Assembly: GCA_016706225.1 (NCBI GenBank)
Contig: JADJKB010000002.1
Span: forward strand, 333,589 to 397,588
DNA from: Myxococcales bacterium
GTDB lineage: Bacteria > Myxococcota_A > Polyangia > Polyangiales > Polyangiaceae
Reading direction: 5' to 3'
Length of the DNA: 64,000 bases
Every line of letters starts with the position of its first letter. Position 1 is the first letter of the stretch. Below are positions 26,506 through 36,355 of this stretch, piece after piece. A model generated the notes under the pieces. That model saw nothing but the letters and a program-made list of their open reading frames with translations, did not search any database and had not been told where the DNA came from. A program made the position numbers and the translations under genes.

Positions 26506-27573
26506 GTGGACCGCCCGCACCTTTTCGCGCTGCTGCCTGACGAGATCGCGGACGCCTGCGGGCGCGACGGACTGGATATGGCCGAGGACGAGGCCCGGCG
26601 GCTGATGGCTCAGGTCTTCGAGCCACCCACCGCGCGACCGACCAAACGGCCGCTCTCCAAGCGGAAGTCCGAGGGGGTGGCTCAGCTGTTCGACCGGGCG
26701 CGTCTCGAGCTGATCGAGCGGGTCGAAAATCCTCGGGACCGTTTCGTGAAGTACCTGTTCCGCTCGCCGGACGGCGCGCTGTCGGAGGCGGTGCGGATCC
26801 CGCTCGAGAAACCGGATCGTTTCAGCGTGTGCCTATCGTCGCAGGTGGGCTGCGCGATGCAGTGTACCTTTTGCGCGACCGGCAGGCTTGGACTGAGCCG
26901 CAACCTCGAGGCCTGGGAGATGGTGTCGGCGTTCGTGCACGTGCGAGACGAAGCCCCGGGGCGCATCGTCGGCGCGGTGTTCCAGGGTCAAGGCGAGCCG
27001 CTTCAGAACTACGACAACGTGATCCGTGCCGCCCGTGTGTTGTCTCACCCGTGCGGTGGCCGGGTATCGGGAAAGTCGATCACGATTTCAACCGTCGGGC
27101 TCGCGCCGCAGATCCGACGGTTTGCTGCCGAGCGGCAGCCGTTTCGGCTGATCATCTCGTTGACCAGCGCCATCGAAGAGCGCCGGCGCAAGCTGTTGCC
27201 GGTGGCGGGTCGCGTCTCGCTCGAAGAATTGGCAGCGGCGGTTCGCGAATATGCGAGCGTCGCCAAACACGGTCGCCTGACCCTGGCCTGGGTGCTGATG
27301 TCCGGCGTGAACACGGACGCGGCGGAGGTCGCGGAGATCGCGCGGTTGTTCGGTGATCTCCGGCTTCGCATCAACCTGATCGACGTGAACGACGCCCGCC
27401 CCGGCGGGTTTCGGCAGGCTCCGGACGAGGAGCGCAAGGCCTTCATGAGCGCGCTACAGGTCCTGGGCGCACCCATCGTCCGACGTTACTCCGGCGGCGC
27501 CGAGAAACACGCGGCCTGCGGCATGCTCGCCGCTCACTTCGGTGCCGGAGCTGAGCCATTCCACCAGCGCTGA
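26506..27573 (+). CDS. rlmN: RlmN-like radical SAM 23S rRNA (adenine-C2) methyltransferase
   Basis: 355 residues from GTG 26506; upstream sequence in frame is shadow of the kinase. Radical SAM cluster CAMQCTFC (Cys116, Cys120, Cys123). The GQGEPLQNYDNV region and C-terminal Cys338 in HAACGML match the RlmN/Cfr methyl-carrier cysteine position. RlmN methylates A2503 of 23S rRNA and some tRNAs. Cfr-type methyltransferases share these motifs, and myxobacteria can have more than one paralogue, so the exact target is unproven. Confidence 0.88.
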   Translation: MDRPHLFALLPDEIADACGRDGLDMAEDEARRLMAQVFEPPTARPTKRPLSKRKSEGVAQLFDRARLELIERVENPRDRFVKYLFRSPDGALSEAVRIPLEKPDRFSVCLSSQVGCAMQCTFCATGRLGLSRNLEAWEMVSAFVHVRDEAPGRIVGAVFQGQGEPLQNYDNVIRAARVLSHPCGGRVSGKSITISTVGLAPQIRRFAAERQPFRLIISLTSAIEERRRKLLPVAGRVSLEELAAAVREYASVAKHGRLTLAWVLMSGVNTDAAEVAEIARLFGDLRLRINLIDVNDARPGGFRQAPDEERKAFMSALQVLGAPIVRRYSGGAEKHAACGMLAAHFGAGAEPFHQR

Positions 27574-27665
27574 GGCCGCTTCGGACGCAGCGCGTGCACA
27601 CACATCCAACGCCGCATTGCGGCAGCGGTCGACCGCCTCGACCAGTTCCGGCTAGAACCCGGCAC

Positions 27666-28082
27666 ATGACCCGCTCCTTGGCTGCCGCCGGCGTGCTGCT
27701 CGCCCTCCTCGCCTGTGGCGGCGAAGTGAAACAGGCCGAGCGCGATGAGGCGCGTGCCAAGTGCGAAAAGGAGGTCGGCTTCGACAAGGTCGCTAGCGAG
27801 TCCGCCCTTGCCAAGCTGAAGAGCGAGGGCTGCAAGGACAAGTCGCTGCTCGAGGGCTGTGCAGACTGGTGGAATCACACCGTCATCGCCTGTGTGTACC
27901 AGCGCGAAGGGGCCCGGGAGATCGAGGTCCATTCGGACCTGTTTGCGGAGACGGACACCCATCGCGAGCACCGCGAAGGAATGTGCGACGGCGTGCGCCG
28001 TGCAGTCTCGATGACCGACCGGGCGGTCGTGATCAACAGCCAGGGCAAACGCATGACTACGTGCGGCAAGCCGCGTCGTTGA
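27666..28082 (+). CDS. Small Cys-containing lipoprotein, function unknown
   Basis: 138 residues from the ATG at 27666, which opens a signal peptide with lipobox LLAC (Cys about 16). Mature part is charged with five or six Cys (KCEKE, GCKDK, GCADWW, ACVYQ, MCDGV, TCGKP), suggesting disulfides in the periplasm or on the outer membrane. No family recognised. Convergent with the hybrid kinase gene. Confidence 0.7.
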   Translation: MTRSLAAAGVLLALLACGGEVKQAERDEARAKCEKEVGFDKVASESALAKLKSEGCKDKSLLEGCADWWNHTVIACVYQREGAREIEVHSDLFAETDTHREHREGMCDGVRRAVSMTDRAVVINSQGKRMTTCGKPRR

Positions 28083-28113
28083 CCCTCGCCGTCACTTGCC
28101 GATCGCGCACGTT

Positions 28114-30453
28114 TCAACGCGCTCGACCGTCGAGCAGAACCCGCACCCTCTGCGCCAGTTCCACGGGGCTGAACGGTTTGTTGATCAGGTGCGTCCCTGA
28201 CGTCGCGACACCGTGCTGGAAGAGCGCATCGTCGGCGTGGCCCGACATGTACAGGACCTTGATCTCGGGACGGGTCAGCGTCAGCCGTTCGGCGAGCTCG
28301 CTGCCGCTCATCTTGGGCATCACCACATCGGTCAGGACGAGCTGGATTTCCCCGTCGAATGTCTCGCTCGTCAACAAGGCTTCGCCAGCGCTTGCGGCGG
28401 TGAGCACCGAGTAACCTTCTGCCTCGAGGATGCGCCGGACCAGGTTGCGCACGGCCCCTTCGTCCTCGACCACGAGCAGCGTCTCGGTGCCGCGGGCAGG
28501 TGGAGCGGGTCTGACGGATGGCATGACAGTCGCGCTGCCCTCGACGCTTCGACGCAAGTAAATCTCGAACCGGGTCCCCTCCCGAGGTTCGCTGCTGACC
28601 GAAATGCTGCCCCCGGTCTGACTCACGATGCCGTGCACCGTGGAGAGGCCGAGGCCCGTGCCCTTGCCCTGCTGTTTGGTCGTGAAGAAGGGCTCGAAGA
28701 TCTGCGCCAAGGTCTGTGCGTCCATGCCGAGGCCCGTGTCGCTGACGGCGAGCAGGACGTAGGGTCCGGGTCCCGGAGCGAGGTGCCGTGCCGCGAGTGC
28801 CTCGTCGAGCTCCACATTCGCAGTTTGGATGGTCAGCTTTCCTCCGCGAGGCATCGCGTCCCGCGCGTTGACCGCCAGGTTCATGATGACCTGCTCGATC
28901 TGACCTGGATCCGCCAGCGTCGACCCGAGGTCCGGCGCGAGCTCGAGCACCAAAGCCACGTCCTCGCCAATGATCCGGCGCAGCATCTTGTCGATTCCGG
29001 TCGCAATCTGGTTCAGGTCGATCAGCACCGGACTGAGCACCTGCCGGCGGCCGAACGCGAGGAGCTGGCGCGTGAGCGCGGCGGCCCGCTCACCCGCGTG
29101 TTTCACCTCCAACAGGTCATCCCGCATCGGATCACCCTCCCGCAGCCCCTCCAGCGCGAAGCCGGTGAAGCTGAGGATCACGGCGAGCAGATTGTTGAAG
29201 TCGTGCGCCACGCCCCCCGCGAGGCCCCCGATGGCCTCCATCTTCTGGGCTGTGCGGAGTCGCTCCTCCAACTTCGATTGCTGCTCGGCCGCCTGTTTGC
29301 GCTCGGTGATGTCGCGCTGGATCGCGAGGAAGCCGATCAAGGCACCGCCTTCGTCGACGACGGGGTTCGCCGAAGCATCCACGTGCACGACGCGGCCATC
29401 TTTCGCCCGGTTGACCATTTCGGCCCGGACCACCTCGTTCGCCGTCAGCGCCGCCCAGAAGCGGGCGTAGAACTCTGGAGCTTGCGCGTCCGATTTCAGA
29501 ATGCGCGGGGTCTTGCCGATGGCCTCTCCGCTCGTAAATCCGTAGAGCAGCTCGAACGCCGGATTGACGTACGTGATGGTGCCGGCGCGGTCGGTCAAGA
29601 AGATCGCGTCGCTCGAGCGCGCCACTCCCAGCATGAATTGGCGATGCTCGTGCTCTGCGCGCCGGCGCGCGCTCACGTCGCGGACTGCGGCGAGCAGGTA
29701 GTCTCGGTCGAGGTGAACGAGCCTGATGTTGACCTCCACCGGAAATGTCGAGCCGTCCTTGCGCCGGTGTACCCCCTCCCAGAACAGCGAGCCGTCCTGT
29801 GCCATCCCCTCGCTGGTCATCGGGAACCTTCCGGGATCGACGCTCGGATCGATGTCGAAGACACTCGACGAGAGATACTCTTCACGGCTGAAGCCTAGAT
29901 CGAGGCAGCCCTTCTGATTCACGTCGAGGAATCGGCCCGTCGTCGGATCGATCACTTCGAAGGTGTCGTTCGATTGATCGATGAGCGCGCGGAACAGAGA
30001 CAACTCCTGCTCCGTGTGCCTCAACTCTGCGATCGTCTGGGTCAGCTGCTGCGTGCGTTCACCGATGCGCTGCTCGAGCTCGCGAGCGTGCTGCTCGTTG
30101 AGCCGCCGCTCCCGGCGTTCCTGTAGAATCACGGCCAAAACGACGCCAAAGTTTCGGAGATGCGGCTCGTACGGTGCAAATTCATCCGGGTCCGACAAGG
30201 TAACCCGCAATTGTCCGTGATGGGTCTGCCCACACCGCAGCGGAAGCCGGAGTACCTGCGGGTGAACTTCGTCGGTCGGCCCGCGGCCGTCATCGACGTG
30301 GTGCACGCTGGCGACACCGGGAATGTCGGCCAAGCCCCGGCACACGAAGTCCATGATCGCGTCCGCGTCGGGCAGCGCGGCCAGCACACCCTGCATGAGC
30401 AGGAGCTGTCCGAGGACACGCGCGTTCGGCAACGGCGAGGGGTCCGGATGCAT
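28114..30453 (-). CDS. Hybrid histidine kinase: GAF-like, PAS, PAS, HisKA, HATPase, receiver
   Basis: 779 residues from the ATG at 30453. GAF-like N-terminus (about 1-115), coiled coil (about 120-155), PAS 1 (from about 158, with PVEVNIR), PAS 2 (from about 285, FELLYGFTSGEAIGKTP), HisKA with His417 in GGVAHDFNNLL, HATPase (NLAVNARDAMP; DTGLGM; KGTGLGLSTVHG) and a C-terminal receiver with Asp709 in LTDVVMPKMSG and a final KPF. No transmembrane segment. Starts 20 nt after the MEDS gene, so probably one operon in which MEDS supplies a sensory input. Confidence 0.92.
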   Translation of the reverse strand: MHPDPSPLPNARVLGQLLLMQGVLAALPDADAIMDFVCRGLADIPGVASVHHVDDGRGPTDEVHPQVLRLPLRCGQTHHGQLRVTLSDPDEFAPYEPHLRNFGVVLAVILQERRERRLNEQHARELEQRIGERTQQLTQTIAELRHTEQELSLFRALIDQSNDTFEVIDPTTGRFLDVNQKGCLDLGFSREEYLSSSVFDIDPSVDPGRFPMTSEGMAQDGSLFWEGVHRRKDGSTFPVEVNIRLVHLDRDYLLAAVRDVSARRRAEHEHRQFMLGVARSSDAIFLTDRAGTITYVNPAFELLYGFTSGEAIGKTPRILKSDAQAPEFYARFWAALTANEVVRAEMVNRAKDGRVVHVDASANPVVDEGGALIGFLAIQRDITERKQAAEQQSKLEERLRTAQKMEAIGGLAGGVAHDFNNLLAVILSFTGFALEGLREGDPMRDDLLEVKHAGERAAALTRQLLAFGRRQVLSPVLIDLNQIATGIDKMLRRIIGEDVALVLELAPDLGSTLADPGQIEQVIMNLAVNARDAMPRGGKLTIQTANVELDEALAARHLAPGPGPYVLLAVSDTGLGMDAQTLAQIFEPFFTTKQQGKGTGLGLSTVHGIVSQTGGSISVSSEPREGTRFEIYLRRSVEGSATVMPSVRPAPPARGTETLLVVEDEGAVRNLVRRILEAEGYSVLTAASAGEALLTSETFDGEIQLVLTDVVMPKMSGSELAERLTLTRPEIKVLYMSGHADDALFQHGVATSGTHLINKPFSPVELAQRVRVLLDGRAR

Positions 30454-30473
30454 CGTGTCGCTGCCTGGCCCGA

Positions 30474-31082
30474 TTACAAACCCAGGTACGTCTCCGGCGT
30501 GATGAAGAACGGGTTGTTGACGACCGAACCCTGGACGACCATCAAGGGATGGACCTTGAGGATGTCCAGGATCATAGCGCCGTCGAAGCCGCGCGCGTCG
30601 TACTGGCAAACGGTGGTGACCGAGTGTGTTCGCAGCAAGACGCTCACCCTCGATTCATACTCCAGCAACCGCGAGCCGCCCGGCATCTGCTGGATCTCGG
30701 GTGACATCTCGCCAATCACGCGGGAGGCGACGTACCCATCCCGGACCGCGTCGTCGTGGAAGGCGGTCAGTACCAACAGCATGCGGTCGGGATCGAAGCG
30801 GCCGTCCTCGAAGTAGACGCCTCCGGCGGGCGCCAGGGAAATGGCCCCGGAAGCCTTGCGCTCGGCGTAGGAGATGTCGTGGTCGTCGAGGAACTCCGCG
30901 ACGCGCTCCTCGCTCGTCTTGTCCGAAAAACAGCTGACGCGCTCGGTGGCGCGAAGCCCGCTCAGCAGAAAAGCGAGCACGGCGTTCTGCCGTTCTTCGT
31001 CGTCGGTGAAGAGCTGGCAGACGTGCGCTCCCGCAGGAAATCGCTGCTCGGTGAACCCCAGGGAGATCTCGGCTCGGGCCAT
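30474..31082 (-). CDS. MEDS-domain (DcmR-like) sensory protein
   Basis: 202 residues with AGGAG upstream of the ATG. The pattern GAHVCQLFTDDEE, FLLSGLRATERVSCFSD and the C-terminal CQYDARGFDGAMILDILKVHP followed by VNNPFF matches the MEDS domain (methanogen/methylotroph DcmR sensory). MEDS domains are found with histidine kinases and regulators and are thought to sense small molecules. A stand-alone MEDS protein directly ahead of a hybrid kinase fits an input partner. The ligand is unknown. Confidence 0.82.
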   Translation of the reverse strand: MARAEISLGFTEQRFPAGAHVCQLFTDDEERQNAVLAFLLSGLRATERVSCFSDKTSEERVAEFLDDHDISYAERKASGAISLAPAGGVYFEDGRFDPDRMLLVLTAFHDDAVRDGYVASRVIGEMSPEIQQMPGGSRLLEYESRVSVLLRTHSVTTVCQYDARGFDGAMILDILKVHPLMVVQGSVVNNPFFITPETYLGL

Positions 31083-31204
31083 GCTCCGCTCCTGCCATGG
31101 ACGTTATCAGGTCGTGCCCCGCCCGGGTGGATGCCGCCGGGTCGTTCGGACCGCTGACGCGATTCACCCGGCCTTACTCGGTGTATTTGCTGCGCTCTCG
31201 CCGC

Positions 31205-32467
31205 TCACTTCGGTGGCGGAGCGACCTTCGTCTGACAGCCCACGACGACGTCGATCTTGCCGCCGTCGTCGGCCTTCACCTTGTCGCAGGTGGGACCGCA
31301 GAGCAGCACCTTGGTCTTGGTTGAGTCCCACTGCCAACCGTCCGCGCCCTCTGCGCAGGCCTTGTTGTTGTCCTGCAGCACCTCCTGGGCAGTGCCGCCC
31401 TTTGCGGTGTAGCTGACGTTGACCTTGGTTGGATCGATGGTTCCGCCGTCCTTGGGCGCCGGCAACACGAACTCGCAGCTCAGCTTGTCGACGATGCCCG
31501 CCGCGATGGAGTTGAAGATGTCGGACCAGTCCGTCTCGCAGATGCTGCGGATGATGCCGCCGGTCAGCTTGCTCAACGCCTGATATTCGATCCCGGGTGC
31601 CACGGCGGCGTTGCCCGCATCCTGTCCACTCGTGTTGCAGGTCTTGGTGGGATCCGTGGGGTCGTGCCCGATGATCGAGTGGAAGATGTACTTGCGGTTC
31701 TGCGCGGTGCCGAACATGCCCGGCGGCTGTGCCGAGTTGAGCGCCCAGTTGTCGAACCCAGCGGCGTTCCAGCCGGGGAAATCCGCCTCGTCGTCCGTGA
31801 CCTCGACGAACACCTTGGTGGCGTCGAAGCGCGCCAGTTTGTTCCACGGCCCGCCCGTGAGATTGCAGGTGAAGAGCGGCGGAAACCCCACGCCCCCGTA
31901 GCTGAACGCGGCGGCGTAGAGTGAATTCGAGCTGTCGACCTCGCAGTCGAGCTGGGTGAACTTCGGTGGATTGTTGCCACAGCTCGGGCCAGCAAGCGGT
32001 GGATCGACACACACCTTCTGCGAGCTGGTGCCGCGCGCGGCGATCATGATCACCTGCCAGTCGATGATGCTCTTCGAGATCGTCGGCACGAAGCTCTTGT
32101 TGATCTGCTCGCGAACCTTCGCGATCTCGTCGCCCATCGAGCACGAGTTGTCGATCACCCAGACGATGTCGACCGCGGGTTTCTTGGCGGTCTCCGTGTA
32201 TGTCGTGCACGCGGCGTCGGGATCCCCCGTGTCGTTCAAGCCCGTGTCGATGTTCACCCCGCCGCCCCCGCCGGAGCCGCCGCCCCCGCTCGCGCTGCTG
32301 CCGCCCTGGGCGCCGCCGCCCTGAGCGCCGGTCCCGGTTCCACCGGAGCCGCCGCCGCCGGCCCCACCGTTGCCCGCCGGATCGTTGCTCGTCGCCGAGC
32401 AAGCTGCGGCGAGTGCCACCCCAATGACCGCCGGTACAACCACGGTTCCGAGCTTCGAGCGCGCCAT
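31205..32467 (-). CDS. VWA-domain lipoprotein with Gly/Ser linker
   Basis: 420 residues from the ATG at 32467; signal peptide with lipobox AAAC near residue 23. A Gly/Ser/Ala linker (about 30-75) follows, then a VWA-like domain with MIDAS-like DNSCSM and about a dozen Cys. Such Gly-linker VWA lipoproteins are common in myxobacteria; role unknown. Divergent from the TauE gene, 167 bp apart. Confidence 0.82.
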   Translation of the reverse strand: MARSKLGTVVVPAVIGVALAAACSATSNDPAGNGGAGGGGSGGTGTGAQGGGAQGGSSASGGGGSGGGGGVNIDTGLNDTGDPDAACTTYTETAKKPAVDIVWVIDNSCSMGDEIAKVREQINKSFVPTISKSIIDWQVIMIAARGTSSQKVCVDPPLAGPSCGNNPPKFTQLDCEVDSSNSLYAAAFSYGGVGFPPLFTCNLTGGPWNKLARFDATKVFVEVTDDEADFPGWNAAGFDNWALNSAQPPGMFGTAQNRKYIFHSIIGHDPTDPTKTCNTSGQDAGNAAVAPGIEYQALSKLTGGIIRSICETDWSDIFNSIAAGIVDKLSCEFVLPAPKDGGTIDPTKVNVSYTAKGGTAQEVLQDNNKACAEGADGWQWDSTKTKVLLCGPTCDKVKADDGGKIDVVVGCQTKVAPPPK

Positions 32468-32634
32468 GTGCAGCGAAGCGTACAAGCAGGAGCTTGTTCG
32501 GTCCACCGGCCGGCGTCCATTCGCAGCGTGCCAGCTGAGCGCAGCGCGTCATGAGCCGCCATTGGGGTGACGCCGTCGCGGCCCCATGACCGCAGAGCCG
32601 CGCGCTCAATCGCACTCGCGGGCATGATGCGCGC

Positions 32635-33402
32635 GTGGATGCCGGCCGCCTCGTCTTGCTCGGGCTCGCGGCCGCGGTGGCAGCGATCATCAACTCCGTC
32701 GCGGGCGGCGGTTCGCTGATCTCGTTTCCGGCGCTGCTCGCGCTGGGAGTCCCGCCGGTGATCGCGAGCGCCACCAACACTGCGGCACTCACTCCAGGGG
32801 GTGTCTCATCCGCGGTTGCCTACCGAGCCGAGCTCCGACAACGCTGGCCCCTCACGCTGGTTTTCGCGGCGTGCGCGGCGCTGGGCGGAGTCGTGGGAGC
32901 GAGCGTGCTGCTCGCCGCGCCTCCGCGGGTGTTCGAGCTCGTCGTGCCGTGGCTGATCGGCGGCGCGACGCTGCTGCTCATCGTTCAAGATCGACTCGCG
33001 AAGCCCACACGTGCCGGCGCCGTGCGTGCGCCGACGAGCGCCCGAGTTTGGCTGGTGGCCCTCGGGTTCGCGGTCATCGCGGTGTACGGCGGCTATTTTG
33101 GCGCGGGCATCGGCATGCTCACTCTCGCGCTCCTTGCACTGCTCGGCAGCGCGACCTTGAACCAGCAAAACGCGATGAAGTGTGTGATCGTTGCCAGCAT
33201 CAACGCGGCCGCCACGCTGTACTTCCTGGTCGCGGGTCGCGTGCAGCTCGTCACCGCGCTGGTCATGGCCGTCGGCGCCATGATCGGTGGATACTCCGGG
33301 GCCGCCATCGCGCGGCGCGCCGATCCGAGGCGTGTGCGCTGGGCGGTCGCGGCGATCGGGATCGGGCTGACCCTGGCGCTGGCGGTGCGGTACTACCGCT
33401 GA
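32635..33402 (+). CDS. TauE/SafE-family anion exporter
   Basis: 255 residues from GTG 32635. About eight hydrophobic segments. The TauE/SafE hallmark N-terminus is present (AAIINSVAGGGSLISFPALLALG, with NxxAGGG and GxxPxxAxATN), and a second half-repeat starts YGGYFGAGIGML. Inner-membrane permease proposed to export sulfite, sulfoacetate or related organic anions; substrate not evident here. Confidence 0.92.
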   Translation: MDAGRLVLLGLAAAVAAIINSVAGGGSLISFPALLALGVPPVIASATNTAALTPGGVSSAVAYRAELRQRWPLTLVFAACAALGGVVGASVLLAAPPRVFELVVPWLIGGATLLLIVQDRLAKPTRAGAVRAPTSARVWLVALGFAVIAVYGGYFGAGIGMLTLALLALLGSATLNQQNAMKCVIVASINAAATLYFLVAGRVQLVTALVMAVGAMIGGYSGAAIARRADPRRVRWAVAAIGIGLTLALAVRYYR

Positions 33403-33513
33403 TGGTCGCGCCCGCTAGCCAAGATGTGACCCCCGGCAAGCCGCCGAGCGCAGCCGAAAATCGGGCCGCGCCGCTTGATCTCATCGGCGTGGGACGGTAC
33501 TCCCGGGCTCGCG

Positions 33514-35422
33514 ATGACCCTCACCAAGACCCGTTTCGCCGCCGTCTTCCTGCCCGCTTGCCTGCTTGCCGTCAGCTGCGGCGGCGGCGCGCCCTACACC
33601 CCAGCGCCGATCGCGCCGGTCGTCACACCAATGCCGTCCACGGACTCGGAGAGCGATGGCAAACCCGATGCCGAGCAAGCCGCCGAGTTCGTCAAGGACG
33701 TGAATCAGACGCTGCTCGATCTTGCGCAGGACGCCGACCGCGCGGCGTGGGTCAAGTCCACCTACATCACGCCCGACACCGAGCACCTCGAGTCCAAAGA
33801 GCGCGAGAAGGTGATGGAGTTCCTCACGCGCAAGGTGAAGGAGGCGCGCCGTTTCGAGGGGCTCACACTGCCGCCGGATACAGCGCGCAGTCTGTACCTG
33901 CTCAAGTTCTCGGCGGGTCTGCCTGCGCCGAGTGATCCCAAGAAGCGTGCCCGGCTGGCCGAGCTGACGACGCAGCTCGAGAGCATCTACGGCAAAGGCA
34001 AGTACTGCTCACCTCGGCTGAAGGGCAAGGGCGAAGACAAGAAGAGCGAGTGCCTCGATCTAGATCAGCTCGGGAACATCCTCGCCAAAGAGAAGGACTA
34101 CGACCTCTTGCTCGAGGTGTGGAAGGGCTGGCACACGATCTCGCCGCCGATGCGCCCGATGTACAGCGAGTTCGTCGGGCTCGGCAACGAAGGTGCGCGC
34201 GAGCTCGGGTTCAGCGACATGGCCGAGATCTGGAAGGGCGGCTACGACATGTCTGCGGCCGACTTCGAGCAGGAGATGAATCGCCTGTGGACCGAGGTGA
34301 AGCCGCTCTACGAGAAGCTGCACTGCTTCGTACGCGGCCGGCTATCCAAGAAGTACGGCGCCGACAAGGTGAAACCCGACGGGCCGATCCCCGCCCACCT
34401 CATGGGCAACATGTGGGCGCAAGAGTGGCAGTCGCTGTATTCGATGGTCGAACCCCACAAGGGCAAGGGCAACATCGACGTCACCAAGCAGATGAAGGCC
34501 AAACACTGGGACCACACCAAGATGGTCAAGACCGGTGAGGCCTTCTTCACGTCACTGGGCATGCAGCCGCTGCCCAAGACGTTCTGGGAGCGCAGCCTGT
34601 TCTTGAAGCCGAAAGACCGCGACGTGGTGTGTCACGCGAGCGCGTGGGACGTCGCCCTGTCGGGCGACCTGCGCATCAAGATGTGCATCCAGACCAACTT
34701 GGACGACCTCGTCACGATCCACCACGAGCTGGGCCACAACTACTACTACCAGCAGTACGGCAACCTGCCCGCGCTGTTTCAGGCTGGCGCGAACGACGGA
34801 TTCCACGAGGGCATCGGGGACACGCTGGTCTTGAGCGTGACGCCCGAGTACTTGAAGAAGATCGGCCTGCTGGACAAGGTGAACGACGACCCGAAGTCGG
34901 ATCTCAATGTCTTGATGTCGCGAGCCCTCGAGGGAGTGGCCTTCTTGCCCTTCGGCAAGCTGATCGACGAGTGGCGCTGGCGAGTATTCGACGGCCGCAC
35001 CAAGGCGACGGAGTACAACAAGAGCTGGTGGGAGCTGCGCCGCAAGTACCAGGGCATCGCGCCGCCGGTGGAGCGCAGCGAGGCGGACTTCGATCCGGGC
35101 GCGAAGTATCACATTCCGGCCAACGTGCCGTACACGCGCTACTTCATCGCGCGTATCTTGCAGTACCAGTTCCACCGCGCGCTGTGCAAAGCGGCGGGTT
35201 ACACCGGGCCGCTCTACAAGTGTTCGATCTACGGCAAACGCCGCCGCCGGCAAGAAGATGATCGACATGCTGAAGCTCGGGGCAAGTCGCCCCTGGACGG
35301 TGGCGCTGGAGACGATCTCGGGCGAGCGTCGTATGGACGCCACGGCGATCATCGACTACTACGCGCCGCTCGCGACCTGGTTGGACGAGCAGAACAAGGG
35401 TCAGAAGTGCGGCTGGGACTGA
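33514..35422 (+). CDS. Peptidase family M2 (ACE-like) zinc dipeptidyl carboxypeptidase, lipoprotein, frameshifted near the C-terminus
   Basis: Start ATG 33514 gives a signal peptide with lipobox-like AVSC. Family M2: HELGH (His404, Glu405, His408) and third ligand Glu432 in FHEGIGD. The frame breaks in the A-run at 35236-35238. Removing one A gives an uninterrupted C-terminus through KLGASRPW, DYYAPLATWL and NKGQKCGW to TGA 35420-35422, as expected for this family (635 residues). Uncorrected, the frame ends at 35427 with unrelated Arg-rich sequence. The indel is a sequencing error or a recent mutation. Likely cleaves C-terminal dipeptides in the envelope. Confidence 0.87.
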
Positions 35423-35423
35423 C

Positions 35424-36320
35424 TTGAGCTTCGGTGCGGTGAGCCCACGGCTGGTAGCTGGCCGGCCCTTGGTGGTCGACGCCGACACCGGCGCGTGTTT
35501 TCGCTCGCGCGGCGTGGCCATCGACTCACCCGGCGCGGTGGGGCAGCTGCTGCGGAGTCGCCCGGACGACGTCCTCGATCACTACCGGGCCGAGGTGAAG
35601 AGTCGAGTCACCATCCTCACTGCTCTCACCGCCGACACCACTCCGCGGGCGCTGGCCGAGGTCGGCATGGAGCATCGCTCGGCGCTCTTGACCGGCATGG
35701 CCCTCGAGCTCGCGCTCGACGCCGCCCGCGCGGGCGAGAAACCCGTGGCCGTGGCCGGTGTGCTCGGTAGTGAGATGGTCGCGGCGCTGCAGCCGCATCG
35801 CATGAGCGAAGAGCTGGTGGAGCATGCTACCCGCATCGCAACGGCCGGCGCCGAGCTGATCCTGGCGCGCGGGCAGGGCTCGCGGCTGGAGCTGATGGCC
35901 GCGGTGGGCGCAGCCGCGCAGACCGAGCTGCCGACCTGGGCCGTGGTCGAGTGTCTGCCGGGCGGCGAGCTCGCACACGGAGGGCTGCTCAGTCAGCTGC
36001 TCGAAGATCTGTCCCGCGCGGGCGCCTCGGCGGCGCTCTTCGAGGTATCGAGCATCGACGACGGCATCTTGCTGCTCGACCGGATGGGGCCGTTCGCAGG
36101 CTCACTGGCGGCGGGGGTGTTGCTCTCGGCGAGCAGCGACAGTGTGCGCGGATTTCCCAGCGAGGACATCGATCCCGTGCGCTGGGCCGCCCGTGCTCTC
36201 GAGCTCGACAGCGGCGGCGCGCGCATCATCGGCGGTGGCGCCGGCACCACCGAAGCGTTCACCCGCACGCTCGTCGAAGAGTTGACGGCGCTGCACCCGT
36301 CGATCCCGGCGTCGCGCTGA
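35424..36320 (+). CDS. Homocysteine S-methyltransferase-like protein lacking the zinc Cys pair
   Basis: 298 residues from TTG 35424, 1 nt after the corrected M2 stop. TIM-barrel organisation resembles MmuM/MetH-N homocysteine methyltransferases: DADTGACFRSRGV at the start, LTALTADTTPRAL, AVAGVLGSE, and IIGGGAGTTEAF where active enzymes have GGCCGT. The two zinc-binding Cys of that motif are replaced (GGGAGT), so zinc-activated homocysteine methylation is unlikely. Could be a divergent enzyme or a repurposed fold. Confidence 0.72.
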   Translation: MSFGAVSPRLVAGRPLVVDADTGACFRSRGVAIDSPGAVGQLLRSRPDDVLDHYRAEVKSRVTILTALTADTTPRALAEVGMEHRSALLTGMALELALDAARAGEKPVAVAGVLGSEMVAALQPHRMSEELVEHATRIATAGAELILARGQGSRLELMAAVGAAAQTELPTWAVVECLPGGELAHGGLLSQLLEDLSRAGASAALFEVSSIDDGILLLDRMGPFAGSLAAGVLLSASSDSVRGFPSEDIDPVRWAARALELDSGGARIIGGGAGTTEAFTRTLVEELTALHPSIPASR

Positions 36321-36355
36321 GGAATGACCAGCGGCGTTGACGCCGGCGTGCTGGT

